NCBI GenBank assembly: GCA_951640165.1
Contig: OX621247.1
Span: 35,066,001 to 35,130,000 of the forward strand
Reading direction: 5' to 3'
Length of the DNA: 64,000 nucleotides
Source of the DNA: Pseudoips prasinana
Lineage: Eukaryota; Arthropoda; Insecta; Lepidoptera; Nolidae
The notes under the pieces are model-generated. The model saw only the letters and a list, made by a program, of their open reading frames with translations, searched no databases and was not told where the DNA came from. Positions 51,640-63,002 of this stretch are shown one piece after another; the first letter of the stretch is position 1, and each line of letters starts with the position of its first letter. A program made the translations under genes and the position numbers.

Positions 51640-53440
51640 AAATTCAAAATTTCAAAATTCAAAAGTCGTTTATTCCGTTAAAATATTACATTTGTGTGGA
51701 ATCGTCAATTTTTTTTACCCTACCGTGCAGTGCATGACGTGGCAGCTACTGAGAAACACTGCCAGAAAACTCAGTAGGAATCCTTTTTTAAAATATATAT
51801 TTCTTAAATAAATTTACATTGTATTTACATGTGTTAATTTAGAGCGACTCAATCCCAAGCTGTTTTGTCACTTAAATAATCAGAAGTTTTGTAATAAGCC
51901 CTGCTACACAATTTGGCTTTTATAATTCTTTTAAACTTATTCATAGACATTTCTCGGATATCACTGGGAAGTTTGTTATAGAATCTTATACATTGCCCCA
52001 TAAAAGAGTTACTTACTTTGTGGAGACGGGTGGTATGTAACACAAAGTTATGCTTATATCGAGTATTTATATTATGAGTATCACTCCTTTTACAGAAGGA
52101 GTCTTTATATTTATGCATATAAATTAGATTCTCATATATATACTGACATGCTACAGTCAGAATGTTAATCTCTTTAAACTTCTCTCTCAAAGATTCTCGC
52201 GGACCAAGTTTATATATTGCTCTTACAGCTCTTTTTTGCAATACAAATATGGTGTTAATGTCCGCAGCGCTACCCCAGAGAAGAATTCCATAGGACATTA
52301 TACTATGAAAATAACTGAAATAAACCATTCTAGCTGTATCCACATCAGTAAGCCGTCTTATAGTTTTAACAGCATATGCAGCAGAACTTAATTTGCCTGA
52401 TAGTTTTTCTATTTGTGGGCCCCATTGTAGTTTTGAATCAATTGTGATACCCAAAAACACAGTTGACTCAACAGGGGTCAATCCAGCTCCATTAAGCTGT
52501 ACATTGGTAGCCACCTGTTTCACATTAGGTGTAGAGAATTTTATGACTTTAGTTTTCTTGTCATTTAGCAAAAGATTATTAGCATTAAACCAATGAACAA
52601 CTTTAGAGATTGCGTCATTTACTTCGTCAAAATTGCGTAATTGTCGATTTATTTTAAACGTCAATGAAGTATCATCCGCAAACAAAACAATCTCATGTTT
52701 ATCCCTTACATAGTAGGGTAAGTCATTTATATAGATTAAAAATAAGAATGGGCCGAGAATCGATCCCTGTGGAACGCCCATTACCACTGGGGATCCCGCA
52801 GATTTTTTACCATTTATATCGACCTTCTGAATTCTATTGCCCAAGTAAGAAGTCAAAAGTTCGAGAGCCTTGTTCCTGATACCGTAGTGGTGTAGTTTCC
52901 TGACAAGAGTGTCATGATGAACACAATCAAATGCTTTGGACAAATCGCAAAAGATACCTAATGCATCCTGCGAGTCCTCCCAAGCCGCGAATATACTTTT
53001 TAACAGATTGACTCCTGCATCTATAGTTGAACAACCCTTCGTGAATCCAAACTGTTTCCGATGAAGTAAATTATGTATATTAAAGTGACTGAGCAACTGG
53101 CTAAGCATTAGCTTTTCAAATATTTTACTTAGAGTGGGCAATACGGAAATAGGTCGGAAATTTGAAGGATCTGAAGTATCACCAGCTTTAAACAATGGAA
53201 TAATTTTACTATACTTCATCAAGTCAGGAAATACGCCAGATGCGACACAGCAATTGAACACAGCAGCTAGATGTGGGGCGATTATAGTTATAATTGATGA
53301 AATAGTCTTAACAGATAAACCCCACAGATCCCTAGTGGTTTTCATATTAATACTTTTGAAAGCATTCAAAACAAGGTGTCATAAGTTAAACGTGTATTCT
53401 GTGTGCCTGTCTGGGGCATCGCAGCTTCTAAAGGGATCTA
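51640..53440 (-). mobile_element. 5'-truncated jockey-like LINE
   Basis: RT ORF, 3' UTR and a tail of tandem TTTTGAA-type units (complement of 51630-51665). Upstream, the same frame can be read to about 53440 through a TGA near 53379. The endonuclease is missing. Confidence 0.8.
51849..53369 (-). CDS. LINE reverse transcriptase (jockey-like), partial
   Basis: 506 open codons to a natural stop. RT motifs in order: FRPISVLPTLSKIFEK (71-86), DLSKAFDCVHHD with catalytic Asp (142-153), MGVPQGSILGPFLFLIYIND (197-216), FADDTSL with the catalytic Asp pair (230-236), then NNLLLNDKKTKVI and FLGITID. The C-terminus has the usual LQKRAVRAIY and the end block FYNKLPSDIRE. The protein lacks the N-terminal endonuclease and the first RT motifs. 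The apparent start at 53369 is a TTG within the frame, not a real initiator. It reverse-transcribes LINE RNA at the nicked target in intact relatives. The intact frame suggests a recent copy. Confidence 0.88.
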   Translation of the reverse strand: MNAFKSINMKTTRDLWGLSVKTISSIITIIAPHLAAVFNCCVASGVFPDLMKYSKIIPLFKAGDTSDPSNFRPISVLPTLSKIFEKLMLSQLLSHFNIHNLLHRKQFGFTKGCSTIDAGVNLLKSIFAAWEDSQDALGIFCDLSKAFDCVHHDTLVRKLHHYGIRNKALELLTSYLGNRIQKVDINGKKSAGSPVVMGVPQGSILGPFLFLIYINDLPYYVRDKHEIVLFADDTSLTFKINRQLRNFDEVNDAISKVVHWFNANNLLLNDKKTKVIKFSTPNVKQVATNVQLNGAGLTPVESTVFLGITIDSKLQWGPQIEKLSGKLSSAAYAVKTIRRLTDVDTARMVYFSYFHSIMSYGILLWGSAADINTIFVLQKRAVRAIYKLGPRESLREKFKEINILTVACQYIYENLIYMHKYKDSFCKRSDTHNINTRYKHNFVLHTTRLHKVSNSFMGQCIRFYNKLPSDIREMSMNKFKRIIKAKLCSRAYYKTSDYLSDKTAWD

Positions 53441-53849
53441 CCGTTTAAAATGCATTTATTTCATCTGATAGTTAGTTTAATTGGGAAGGACATTTCATGA
53501 AAATTGGTCTTGCCGTTCGAAAGTTGCAGCCCTTAGGTTATTTGTAATTGTTAATTTTAAATTTACATTACATATTAGATCAGTTGTATAATGTAAAAAG
53601 ATTGCAAACATTGTAAATTAAATGAAGCGTATGCAAAACCTGAAAGAGGTTATACCATTTAATAGATATAAAATGTATTGTGGGTGTGTACGTTGTGGGT
53701 CGGGTCGTTTCCTTCCCTCTAATTTGGCGAAGGAGGCGATGGCTGGCCCACACGTCATACTCGTGAACGGGTGCTGCTTGCGGTAACTGATCGAAATGCT
53801 GTTAAGGTACTCATATTTTTTTCGCCTCCGGTAGACTTCGTGTGACTTG

Positions 53850-54480
53850 TTAATTTTGTAAATGTTCGCGGATGCACCCACCGTTTTTTCGTCTAGCAAG
53901 TGGATATTCTAAGTGCTTGAGTGAAATTGAATGGTATTGCTTATTAATTTTATTATGATTCACTGGATGACAACGGTTCTGTGCGTGCATTAGCCTACAT
54001 AACAACCAGTCACAATGTAAGTAAAATAATAATGACATTAAAAAAATCGTAAACTGAAAGCAAAAGAAGATGAAAAAACCAAGCCCGGAGTTTCTTTGTG
54101 GCTTTATTCTCCGGGTCGTCCACCTAGGTAGCTAGAGAAAGCCGCAAGCTAGCTAGGGTAGGTTCCTCAGCGGCGAGGATCGCTTTGGCCCATTAATGCA
54201 TGATCGGTAATCCCCTCATTTAGAATTTCGTCTTTTTGCTTAAGTCGTCCATTCTTTAATTTTAATATGGTAGAACTAAATTTCAAAATATAAATTAGTG
54301 ACTTGTTATTTATTTAAGAATTTCAGAATATATATGTGATACAACAAACCGCACGGACGGACTAATTAATATTTTTTTTTGTAACTTTTATACTATCCTC
54401 CATGTTTATGTACTGCATTGTGAGCTTGACAAGTACAAGTGTATGTTAATACCCAAGTGTTGAATAAATTTCATTTCCAA
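53850..54480 (+). mobile_element. LINE 3' UTR end, plus copy
   Basis: Landmarks: AAGCCCGGAGTTTCTTTGTG, GGGTAGGTTCCTCAGCGGCG AGGATCGC, CACGGACGGACTAA, and the end TTGAATAAATTTCATTTCC. The same sequence is inverted at 59843-60530. Confidence 0.75.
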
Positions 54481-55005
54481 CTCCCAACCAGTTGATGCGT
54501 TTACTATAATGTAGTAGCGCCCAAAAACGCAATTTCATTGACAAACACTAGCGGACGCGGCAAAGCGCGCGGAAACGGCAAGACAAATACATACTTACTA
54601 TTAGACCTTACATATTTTACGAGGGGGAAAGAATGTAGCATAATAGAGCCTAAAGTTTAAAAGTTAGTAAAGTTTAAATTTAAATAAAGTTTTAGCTTAT
54701 ATGTGTCATGAGTGTGTACGGGGAGGTCCAAAACGCAACCCTATTGCTGTCAGTCTGGTATCCGTCTGTCCGTCTGTCACACAAGTTTTACAGCCATACG
54801 GTTAAAGTTACAGTCTTCAAGTTTTTACAGTAGATACATAGTATTGACCCAAAGCCATTCAAATTGTCAAAACATATTTTTAAATGATTTACACCCATAT
54901 ATTTAAATGGAACGGTCAAAATAATGTTGACTCATCCCGTCGAGTGGAGTACCGTTACGTAAGGAGGGAGCACAAGTACGAGTACCTACTAACGAACTAT
55001 TGACT
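54481..55005. other. No gene recognised
   Basis: GC-richer patch at 54510-54600 (AACACTAGCGGACGCGGC), otherwise AT-rich. Confidence 0.4.
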
Positions 55006-55140
55006 GCTTCGTTGGTCTAGCGCTAAGTGTTCACCCGTAGAGAACGATTTGTGCACTATAGTATGCCGCGGGCAGATGGCTAATCTCTATTGAGACTGAC
55101 TGCCGTGGCTGAATCCAGCTAGGAGGACATTATTATATAA
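55006..55140 (+). mobile_element. SINE family D, internally deleted
   Basis: GCTTCGTTGGTCTAGCGCTA and GTGTTCACCCGTAGAGAA then directly the 3' part (GCTAATCTCTATTGAGACTG, AGCTAGGAGGACATTATTAT). Confidence 0.75.
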
Positions 55141-55273
55141 CTAACTGTTAGTACCTACAACAGGTGAAGTGAAATAATAAGTGTATATTTTTGTTCCGGC
55201 CAAAATAAGGAATCATAATCAATATTATTTATTTCCATGTCATTTGGCATCCACTGTGACTACAAAAAACATC

Positions 55274-55309
55274 ATAGGACTTGCGCTAATGACAAAGCGC
55301 AAGTCCTAT
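55274..55309. repeat. Perfect hairpin, 14-bp arms
   Basis: ATAGGACTTGCGCT, eight-base loop, complement. Confidence 0.85.
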
Positions 55310-55370
55310 AATGTCTGTAAACAAACACGCAACTATCGTACATCAGTGGCACATAGATTATATGGTTTTC

Positions 55371-55411
55371 TGGGCCCATTTTTATATTTTAGTTATATAA
55401 AAATGGGCCCA
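55371..55411. repeat. Perfect hairpin, 17-bp arms
   Basis: TGGGCCCATTTTTATAT, seven-base loop, complement; an imperfect extension (GGTTTTC / AAAAACC) continues outward. Confidence 0.85.
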
Positions 55412-55930
55412 AAAAACCAGAGTATCTCTGCAAACAAAAAAAATATTGATATACCAGCACAATAAACCACACGTTCAAAGAAAACTAACTAATTGGCTAC
55501 TTACCCTTTCTTACGAAGAAACTGAAGTCCTGCTGACTAGTTTTCATTAAATTAGTTAGTGGGAACGCTCACAAAAACATGTACAAACTGTCAAAATACA
55601 CATAGGTATTATCTTATACAAATTGCCTATCTGTGTAATACACTCTGATCTCGCTAAGATTTTATATCTAAAACTACGAGCTAATTTTTTTCTTCACACG
55701 TACTGCTCACACACACATACTTCACGCATAACACGAATCTCCATTATATTTATATATCATATTATTTATATATTCACATCCATTTTTGTATATTATTAAA
55801 TAGACCAAAACCTATTTTGAAGTGGCCTTGTACTTGCAAATAATAGGTAATTGTTTGTTTTTTTTATACCCTTGGGTGTTTCTTGACAAAAAAATATACC
55901 TATAGAAAGCTCAATTATCAGCGAGTTTAT

Positions 55931-55973
55931 TATTACCACGTAATGAGGTCTCGCCCCCCATTACGTGGTAATA
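55931..55973. repeat. Perfect hairpin, 15-bp arms
   Basis: TATTACCACGTAATG, 13-base C-rich loop, complement. Confidence 0.85.
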
Positions 55974-55984
55974 TATATACTCAC

Positions 55985-56165
55985 AATAACACGTCGTTGC
56001 GTCTATTTAGCAAGACTCCTCGCTGCTACTGGGAATATCCTGACAGAAAAACCCAATAAAACCCTACTACCCTATTTGCCCTACCTGGAAATCGAACACG
56101 GGACCTCACGGTCAACAGTCAGATGTTTCTGCCGCTAGAGCCCAAAGCAGTCAAGTCAGCGAGCA
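55985..56165 (-). mobile_element. tRNA-derived SINE, family G
   Basis: Minus strand: GCTCTAGCGGCAGAAACATC (A-box region), CCGTGTTCGATTTCCAGG (B box), then AGGGTAGTAGGGTTTTATTG and CAGTAGCAGCGAGGAGTC. Confidence 0.6.
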
Positions 56166-57159
56166 ACAGAGTGTAATGAAAGATACATTTAGTTCATTAC
56201 AAAAAGTCGGCCAGGAAGCCGCTAGTTGCCTACTAATATTAGTTCCGTAACACCTCAGTAGGTAGGTGCAAATATCTAGTTACTTATACATAGATAGGTA
56301 AATATAATTTAATCAAATACAACTTTTACCCATTGCGCCAATTTGCACGTATGGATAAAATATACTATAATCACTAATGACAACAATTTAGTGCAACGAA
56401 TACCATACAATAATAAAATCAAATGTCCAAAATTGGGTGCAAGGCCAAGTTCAATCACTATAGGTTTCGATATCGCTGTCTAAAATACTATGCCATGGGT
56501 CAGTGTGAAATAAGAACAAATGACAGTGCTCGTAGTAACGAACCGGTTGTTGGAGTCACAAACGCGGTGCGCACAACACAAACGAATGTTAGCTGGTAGC
56601 AAAGAGAATAGAAAAACTATAACTGCGTTTACGTTTTGGCCAGTAGGCGACTGAAGCAAGCGCATGAGAAGCGGCCGCGCGCCATTCATGCCGGCGGCAG
56701 CGGCTTGGCTCCCCCCGCCCTCACCGACGTCACGTCAGGGGGTAATATGTGCAGCGAGAGGCAAGACGATTTATACAAAACTCGAGCGCGTAAAATGTAT
56801 GAATAGACCTTTGGTATTTGGGAGAAACTAAAAAAAAGCAAGGATATATCTCTAACAAATGAAATTATTTGAACTTTTTGATAGATTGTCTAGCCCACTT
56901 TGATTTTTTTTTTGTGTTTTCATAATGCATAAATTATTAATTAACGTCCAAAGTTGAGACAAATTACGGCGAAAATACGGATGTTTAGAGGTTTATAGTT
57001 TCGATAATATGTATTTTTTTGGTATTATATTAAAGAAAACATGTTGATTATGTCGAGACCAATCGATATAATGATTTATTTTGCGTATAGGTGATTAAAT
57101 AGTGGACATATGCTACGAATACGTTTGTATGGAAAACACCTTGACTAGTTCGTTCTTAA
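56166..57159. other. No gene; GC-rich island
   Basis: A compact GC-rich stretch at about 56640-56760 (GCGGCCGCGCGCCATTC, CACCGACGTCACGTCAGG) contains a CRE-like TGACG/ACGTCA pattern. It could be a promoter of an unannotated transcript, but no exon follows that I can support. Confidence 0.35.
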
Positions 57160-57475
57160 GCGTGATTAGATAAACGCTTAGCATTGCGAATAATGCTATA
57201 AAATTAAAATGTAATATGATATGATCTTTCACATGCAACTGTGAACACATCAGTCGGCCATGTTTCTAGAAAAATAAAACCGATAGATAATACCTACATC
57301 CTCCGTAAGGATGTTAGCAAGGGAATCCTAAATTTGATCTGCCAGCGTGAATCGTTCGTAGCTTAACGCAGAGCGACTAATCCGGATTGGTAGATGGTGC
57401 AGGTTCGAGACCCGCCGGACGATTAAATTTATGATTTCCCATTTTTGAGATTGGACTGCATTTTTATAAGTTGTG
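57160..57475 (+). mobile_element. SINE family F, two pieces
   Basis: Tail-type sequence GATTAGATAAACGCTTAGCA at 57163-57225, then a second unit with head at 57355-57475 (TTGGTAGATGGTGCAGGTTC GAGACCCGCCGG). Compare 49590-49765, inverted. Confidence 0.6.
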
Positions 57476-57493
57476 TGGCTATTGATATATGAC

Positions 57494-57675
57494 TCTACTA
57501 GCTGTGCCCCGCAATTTCACCCGCGTCAAACTAATAAATCATAGCCTATGTGTTATTCGGACTATAAACTTTATTATTACAAAGTTTCATCAAAATCCGT
57601 TCAGTAGTTTTTACTTGATAGAGTAACAAATATCCATCCATACTCACAAACTTTCGTATCTATAATATTATTGAA
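57494..57675 (+). repeat. Dispersed GTGCCCCGC repeat
   Basis: CTAGCTGTGCCCCGCAATTT, AGCCTATGTGTTATTCGG, CATCAAAATCCGTTCAGTAG. Confidence 0.6.
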
Positions 57676-59842
57676 TTTAAATCATTACCATAGTCCTGCT
57701 CTTTGCTTGTACCATTCAAGTTCTGTTTGACCACAAATCTTTTAATAGTAACAGAATGGGCATCACCATAAAATAAACATTAACCAGCTTCAATCTAGCA
57801 ATGAGCATCGGAACACAGATAGTTACGTTTATTTAACTTTGCACAATTTTACTACCTCAATTCACTTTAACTATTCCTCTACCAAGTAATTTTAAAGTCC
57901 AACGCTACGTGCGTTCATATCCAATGCTGCTTTTTATTTGACATATATTTCAACGACCCGTGTAAGAAAGCAATAAGTGACGTTCACTACGATTAAGACG
58001 AGTTTTGACTTATGAATAACATTATCAGAGGCGACATTTTAATGTAGGTATAAAACGGCCACGGAATAAACTCTAGCATAACGTAAGTGTGAATAAAAGG
58101 AAACACAATAAAATGAAGTGATAAGTTTTGGCTAGAACTTTTAGTCATAAAACTGAAAAGAATAAATATTTTTGTGTTTACTGCAGTAGTCTTAATACTT
58201 TGGGGTGATTTGCTTATGCTATACGTAATTTACGATTTTCTCTCAAGATAATCTCTGAATAAAATAGTAATATTTTCATATCAAGCCACATTTCTAGTTA
58301 ACTTAAAATTTAACAACTCAACAGCAGTTCTGCGGTAACTATAAAGATACAAGTTTATGAGAGATATAAATAGGTTTTAAAATTTGTTCCAAAGTGCTGC
58401 TGTGCATCTGGTTGCAGGCATCATTTTATTGGCAGTGAATACAAAATATCATAACAATGAAATTTATTTCCTTCCTTTTATATAATTGCTGTCATGGTGC
58501 AAATGGTAAGTACCTAACTGAGATCTATAAATGAATGTTCAGATGGGCTACCTATTTACTTCAATTGATTCTTATTTATTCATGGTCATTCTCATGACCT
58601 TATTTCAACACATACAGTCTCCTGTATGTGTTGAAACACGTTGATAAGTTCGGATATCTACGGAGCTCTATACCATCCAAGTGAGACATTGATGCTGAGA
58701 TCAACAGCAGGATCGGTAATGGGTGATTGGCAAGGCCTTCTGCTCTAAGGCTTCTGAATAGAAACTGCATAATAAAATCTCGGTCTATATTTATTCGTGT
58801 TCGCTGCGTAGACAAGTTTTTAACAATTGTATAGTCAAAACCCTATTTTTCATTTGTTGTCTACTAATTTTTATTTACTAGTCATGTATTCCCCACGATT
58901 TTGTCCGAGCATGCTGTGGATATACGTAAGCAAGATAGTCTCTTTTAAGAAAACAGCCGCGAAACTTCTCTTTGTGTGAAATTCTAGACGCCGAGGTAGT
59001 CGCAAGGCACGAGTAGTGAGGTGGTAATAACTGCGTTACACGCGCGATCAAAGTTAGCTTGAGGTCAACTGTGTTAAAGAACAATATAGTTAAGGCGAAT
59101 TTAGTATATAAGTTGCATATAATGTTGTGAAAGTTTTACAAGAAATGTGTGCGATTTCTTTATTTGGACAAGTGCCTCCTCTTCTGCGATGTTGAGTTGA
59201 TTTAATTTTTGTTTCATAGAAGACGATACTACATAGGTACAAACGAGCCACTATTATTCTCCTCATTAATCTATTTCAATGCGCCTTCTTGAACAAAGCG
59301 GATGAAAAAGCGCCTTCCTCCGCTTGATTTGAACGGAACGCAGCCTTTCTCTTGCAATGCAGATCATAATCACTCTGTATGAATTTTCAATTGAAGTCAT
59401 TTAAAGCTCCCGATTTCTGGATTTGGTCGGTTTTAGTTTAGTATTTTCGTGGCAATGATATGAGGCTTATTGTAATTCTTTGATATTTTTTACTGGAACT
59501 CAACAATAATTTATCATCATTATCTAAAAGTGTGTTATAAAAAAAAGTAAAAGTTTTTAAACGTTGCATAGCTGAAGGAACTTTTCCGCTAAAGTTTGTA
59601 AATCTTTTCATGGCTGAAGTAACTATTCCGCGAATGCAGCGGCTTTATTCAGATTATACTTAAAATGGTGATAAACTACCTGAAAACCCTAAGTTATATC
59701 GTTATATAATTTATTGTCCGATTTAAACTAAAAATAATCAATCTGTTTTATGTATTTTTTATAACTTAAGAAATAACTATAAAAAATAAGGGAAAGACCT
59801 TTAAATAATATGAGCTAAAACGTCATAATGAATATTCTTGAA
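57676..59842. other. No gene recognised; one hairpin
   Basis: AT-rich, mostly unique-looking. Perfect hairpin at 58603-58636 (TTTCAACACATACA arms). Confidence 0.4.
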
Positions 59843-60530
59843 ATGAAATGAAATGAAATTTTTATTCAGCACTTGGGTATTAACATACACTTGTACTTGT
59901 CAAGGTCACAATGCAGTACATAAACACAGTGGATAGTAAAAAGTTACAAAAAAAAAATAATTTGTCAGTCCGTGCGGTTTGTTTTATCGCATATATTTTC
60001 TGAAATCCTTAAATAAATAACAATTTACTAATCTATTATTTAGAAATTTAGTTCTACTATATTAAAATTAAAAATTTAAGACTAAAGCAAAAGACGAAAT
60101 TCTAAATGAGGGTGTGATCACATGCACGGGATCACCGATCACGCGTTAATGGGCCAAAGCGATCCTCGCCGCTGAGGAACCTACCCTAGCTAGCCTGCGG
60201 CTTTCTCTAGCTACCTAGGTGGACGACCCGGAGAAGAAAGCCACAAAGAAACTCCGGGCTTGCTTTTTTCGTCTTCTTTTGCTTTCAGTTTACGATTTTT
60301 TTTTAAATGTCATGTATTTTACTTACATTGTGATTGGTTGTTATGTAGGCTAATGCACGCACAGAACCGTTGTCATTCAGTGAATCATAATAAAATAAAT
60401 AAGCAATAGCATTCAATTTCACTCAAGCACTTAGAATATCCTCTTGCTAGACGAAAACACGGTGGGTGCATCCGCGTACATTTACAAAATTAACAAGTCA
60501 CACGAAGTCTTTCAGAGGCGAAAAAAAAAA
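59843..60530 (-). mobile_element. LINE 3' UTR end, minus copy with ATTTC tail
   Basis: Starts with GAAATGAAATGAAATG (complement of an ATTTC tail) and runs through the complement of all landmarks listed for 53850-54480. Confidence 0.8.
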
Positions 60531-60956
60531 AAAAAAATTGTTTGGTGCATCCCAATAATTATATGAAATAAACCAAATGTATGCAGAGTTAATAATACAT
60601 TTGGTTTGAGAAGTGCAAGTTTACGGAAACATTAATATATTTTGACTGAATTTCTTGCTTTGTACCAAAGGAATGGAATTTAATTTACATGAGTCCTTTT
60701 GGTAACTTAAATTTCACAGTCGCAACTTGGTCATTTAAAGTCTGCACAAAATAACAAGCCCAGCCAGTGGGTCATCTCGGCAGGTTTCCAAGACACAATA
60801 AGATGTAACATAAGTAACTGATTTTATTTTTCATGTAAACCTGTAGGATTATATTATCAGGTCGGTTTATTCATTCATTTATTCTCAACCAAATGTTCTC
60901 ACTGATTCGTAAGTGATCGGCGATATTAACCACGCAGTCAGAATATAATATCATGG

Positions 60957-61395
60957 GGCATTATTCACACACGGCCATCTGATCCCAAACTAAACAGAGC
61001 TTGTTCTATGGAAACCAGAAAACTGATGTACTACATATACCACTCTTCTTTTGTAAATATATAGATAACTACACCCAGAATCAGGACAATCAGACATGTT
61101 CATGCACACAAATATCTGTCCTGGGTGGGAATGACAATAACTTGATACGAGCTAGCTAAATATCAATGCTATAATAAAATAAATTTTATAAATGTTTTCA
61201 TACAATCAATACAATGTGTACCTAAATATCTATGTTACTAGAAATAATAATGTATACAACTATATTACTACAAACATGTTCTGACTATTTACAAGCGCTT
61301 TTTTAAAGTCTACGTGAATCAAAATATTTTAATTGAACCCACGACCGAGTGAAAAGCAAGCATTTGCCAACCACGCCAACAGGCCCGTCAAAACT
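60957..61395 (-). mobile_element. SINE family A, itself split
   Basis: CACACGGCCATCTGATCCCA to GTCCTGGGTGGGAAT (61128), then GAACCCACGACCGAGTGAAA AGC to GCCAACAGG. Inserted in the 5S SINE. Confidence 0.8.
61131..61335. mobile_element. LINE 3'-end fragment inside the SINE
   Basis: ACAATAACTTGATACGAGCT ... AAGCGCTTTTTTAAAGTCTA CGTGAAT is the complement of 48735-48945 and splits the B box of the family A SINE. Confidence 0.8.
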
Positions 61396-61569
61396 AAACT
61401 ATAGTAGATGGATGACTGCCAAAGTGATTTAATTTCTGAGCATCTGCGTGCTTGTGAAGGCACGTTAAGCTGTAGGCCACGATTGTAGTCGTTAGACACA
61501 GTCGATATGCCATGTCAGATGTCTACTGGGCGGCTTGAACAACTCTGACACTAGGTTATCCACTGCTCA

Positions 61570-61745
61570 TACGATAAGTTAAAAAATAAAATAAAAAAGG
61601 TTTTTATTCACGTAGACTTTAAAAAAGCGCTTGTAAATAATCAGAACATGTTTGTAGTATTATAGTCGTATACATTATTATTTCTAGTAACATAGATATT
61701 TAGGTACACATTGTATTGATTGTATTAGATTGATTGAAGTATTAG
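61570..61745 (+). mobile_element. LINE 3'-end fragment, opposite orientation
   Basis: AAAAAAGGTTTTTATTCACG to TACACATTGTATTGAT; same family as 48729 and, inverted, 61131. Confidence 0.7.
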
Positions 61746-62129
61746 TAATTGATTGAAGAAATTATAACGAAGTGTTAGAAAAGAGTAGTTTTTCCCTTCC
61801 AGAGCTAAAACCGCTTCTTTAGTTATTTTAATTTAGTTTTGTTAGAGAATTAATGGTTCCCAGACGTCTCGCAGAGATGGCGCAAGATAATCTTAAGGTT
61901 TAAATTCTGACCGTAATATACAAGATATCTGTGTCTTCTGTTTCTAATTAAGTTATACGAAGTTTTGGCGTTGGGTTAATTTGCTTAGTAGTTACAAGTA
62001 GTTCAAGTTAGTGTATGAGGTGACATTGACTGTGTGACAGTTAGTAATGTAAGTTTGTTTAGAGGACTATGAGCATATCAAACGACAATTGTAAAGATGG
62101 GACTAAACTCAGTTAGTACAATTTTACTA

Positions 62130-62725
62130 CCTATATTTATTTAAAGCTTCGTCTACCGAAAGATATTTTGAACAGTTCCAATATTGCTAGCATGAAACAC
62201 AAATTGAAAGGCTTTCTTCTTAGTAAAGCATACTATAGTGTCAAACAATTTCTCGAAGACAAGTAATTAAAAAAAATGCATTCTAATTTGCTAAATGACT
62301 ATAGTTTAGGTATATAAGATTGACATCAAACTTTGTTTAAAATTTCAATAATTGAATAATTCTTTTATTTGTATTTGTCAATTATATCAATTATTGAATT
62401 ATGGTAGCAGATATTTTATTGACATAGTATTATTATTTGACATTGATTATATTTACTTTGACATTGTTGACCTATAAATGATTACTATTATATTTGAATA
62501 TATTATATTATTCATTTGATTTTATAGTTTAACTTTGAAAAATATTGTGATTGTATAAAAAGTAAATTTAAATGAATATTTTAACTAAACATGACATTTA
62601 TTACTTGCAGGAAATGTAAAATTGTGTACACCAGTGTGGTTGATTTTTGTGAACTATTTATTTAAATTTAAGATCCTCTTTGTACCAAATTTCACGCAAT
62701 AAATATTGATTGATTGATTGAAAGC
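62130..62725 (+). mobile_element. LINE ORF2 C-terminus and 3' UTR with GATT tail
   Basis: A frame ending TAA at 62264-62266 encodes LPKDILNSSNIASMKHKLKG, FLLSKAYYSVKQFLED, the typical end of jockey-like ORF2. The 3' UTR ends GCAATAAATATT followed by GATTGATTGATTG. Confidence 0.65.
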
Positions 62726-62754
62726 TTCTTCTTGGTCTTAACTGTAGATATTTT

Positions 62755-63002
62755 ACAGTGAGTCAGCAATCCGGGAGGAGTAACCATAGATCATAAGGGC
62801 GGAACCGAGGTTAAGTGATCGTACAGAGGTTAAGTAATCGTCGAGGTAAACTACCTAGGCATTTGGTAAGTCTGTAGATGGGTGCTAGGACGTTCAGTTA
62901 TTCGTCTCGATTGTTCTCGTTAGACAACAGTCGTTAAGCCACGTCAGACGGGTACTGGGCGGCTAGAACAATTATGACACTATGCACTGCCCAAACGATA
63001 AT
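62755..63002 (+). mobile_element. 5S-derived SINE, rearranged head
   Basis: Repeated AGAGGTTAAGTAATCG-type blocks, GTAGATGGGTGCTAGG, then GTTAGACAACAGTCGTTAAG CC and TACTGGGCGGCTAGAACAAT. Confidence 0.65.

Larger units (their letters stand above)
60890..61590 (+). mobile_element. 5S-derived SINE containing two nested insertions
   Basis: Head at 60895-60950 (CACTGATTCGTAAGTGATCG GCGATATTAACCACGCAGTC), tail at 61403-61590 (ATGGATGACTGCCAAAGTG ... TACTGGGCGGCTTGAACAAC). A family A SINE splits them. Confidence 0.75.

Noticed and set aside
12330..61395. tRNA-like A and B boxes, considered as true tRNA genes
   Set aside because: None completes a cloverleaf; each is followed by a conserved non-tRNA body and repeats several times, so they are SINEs.
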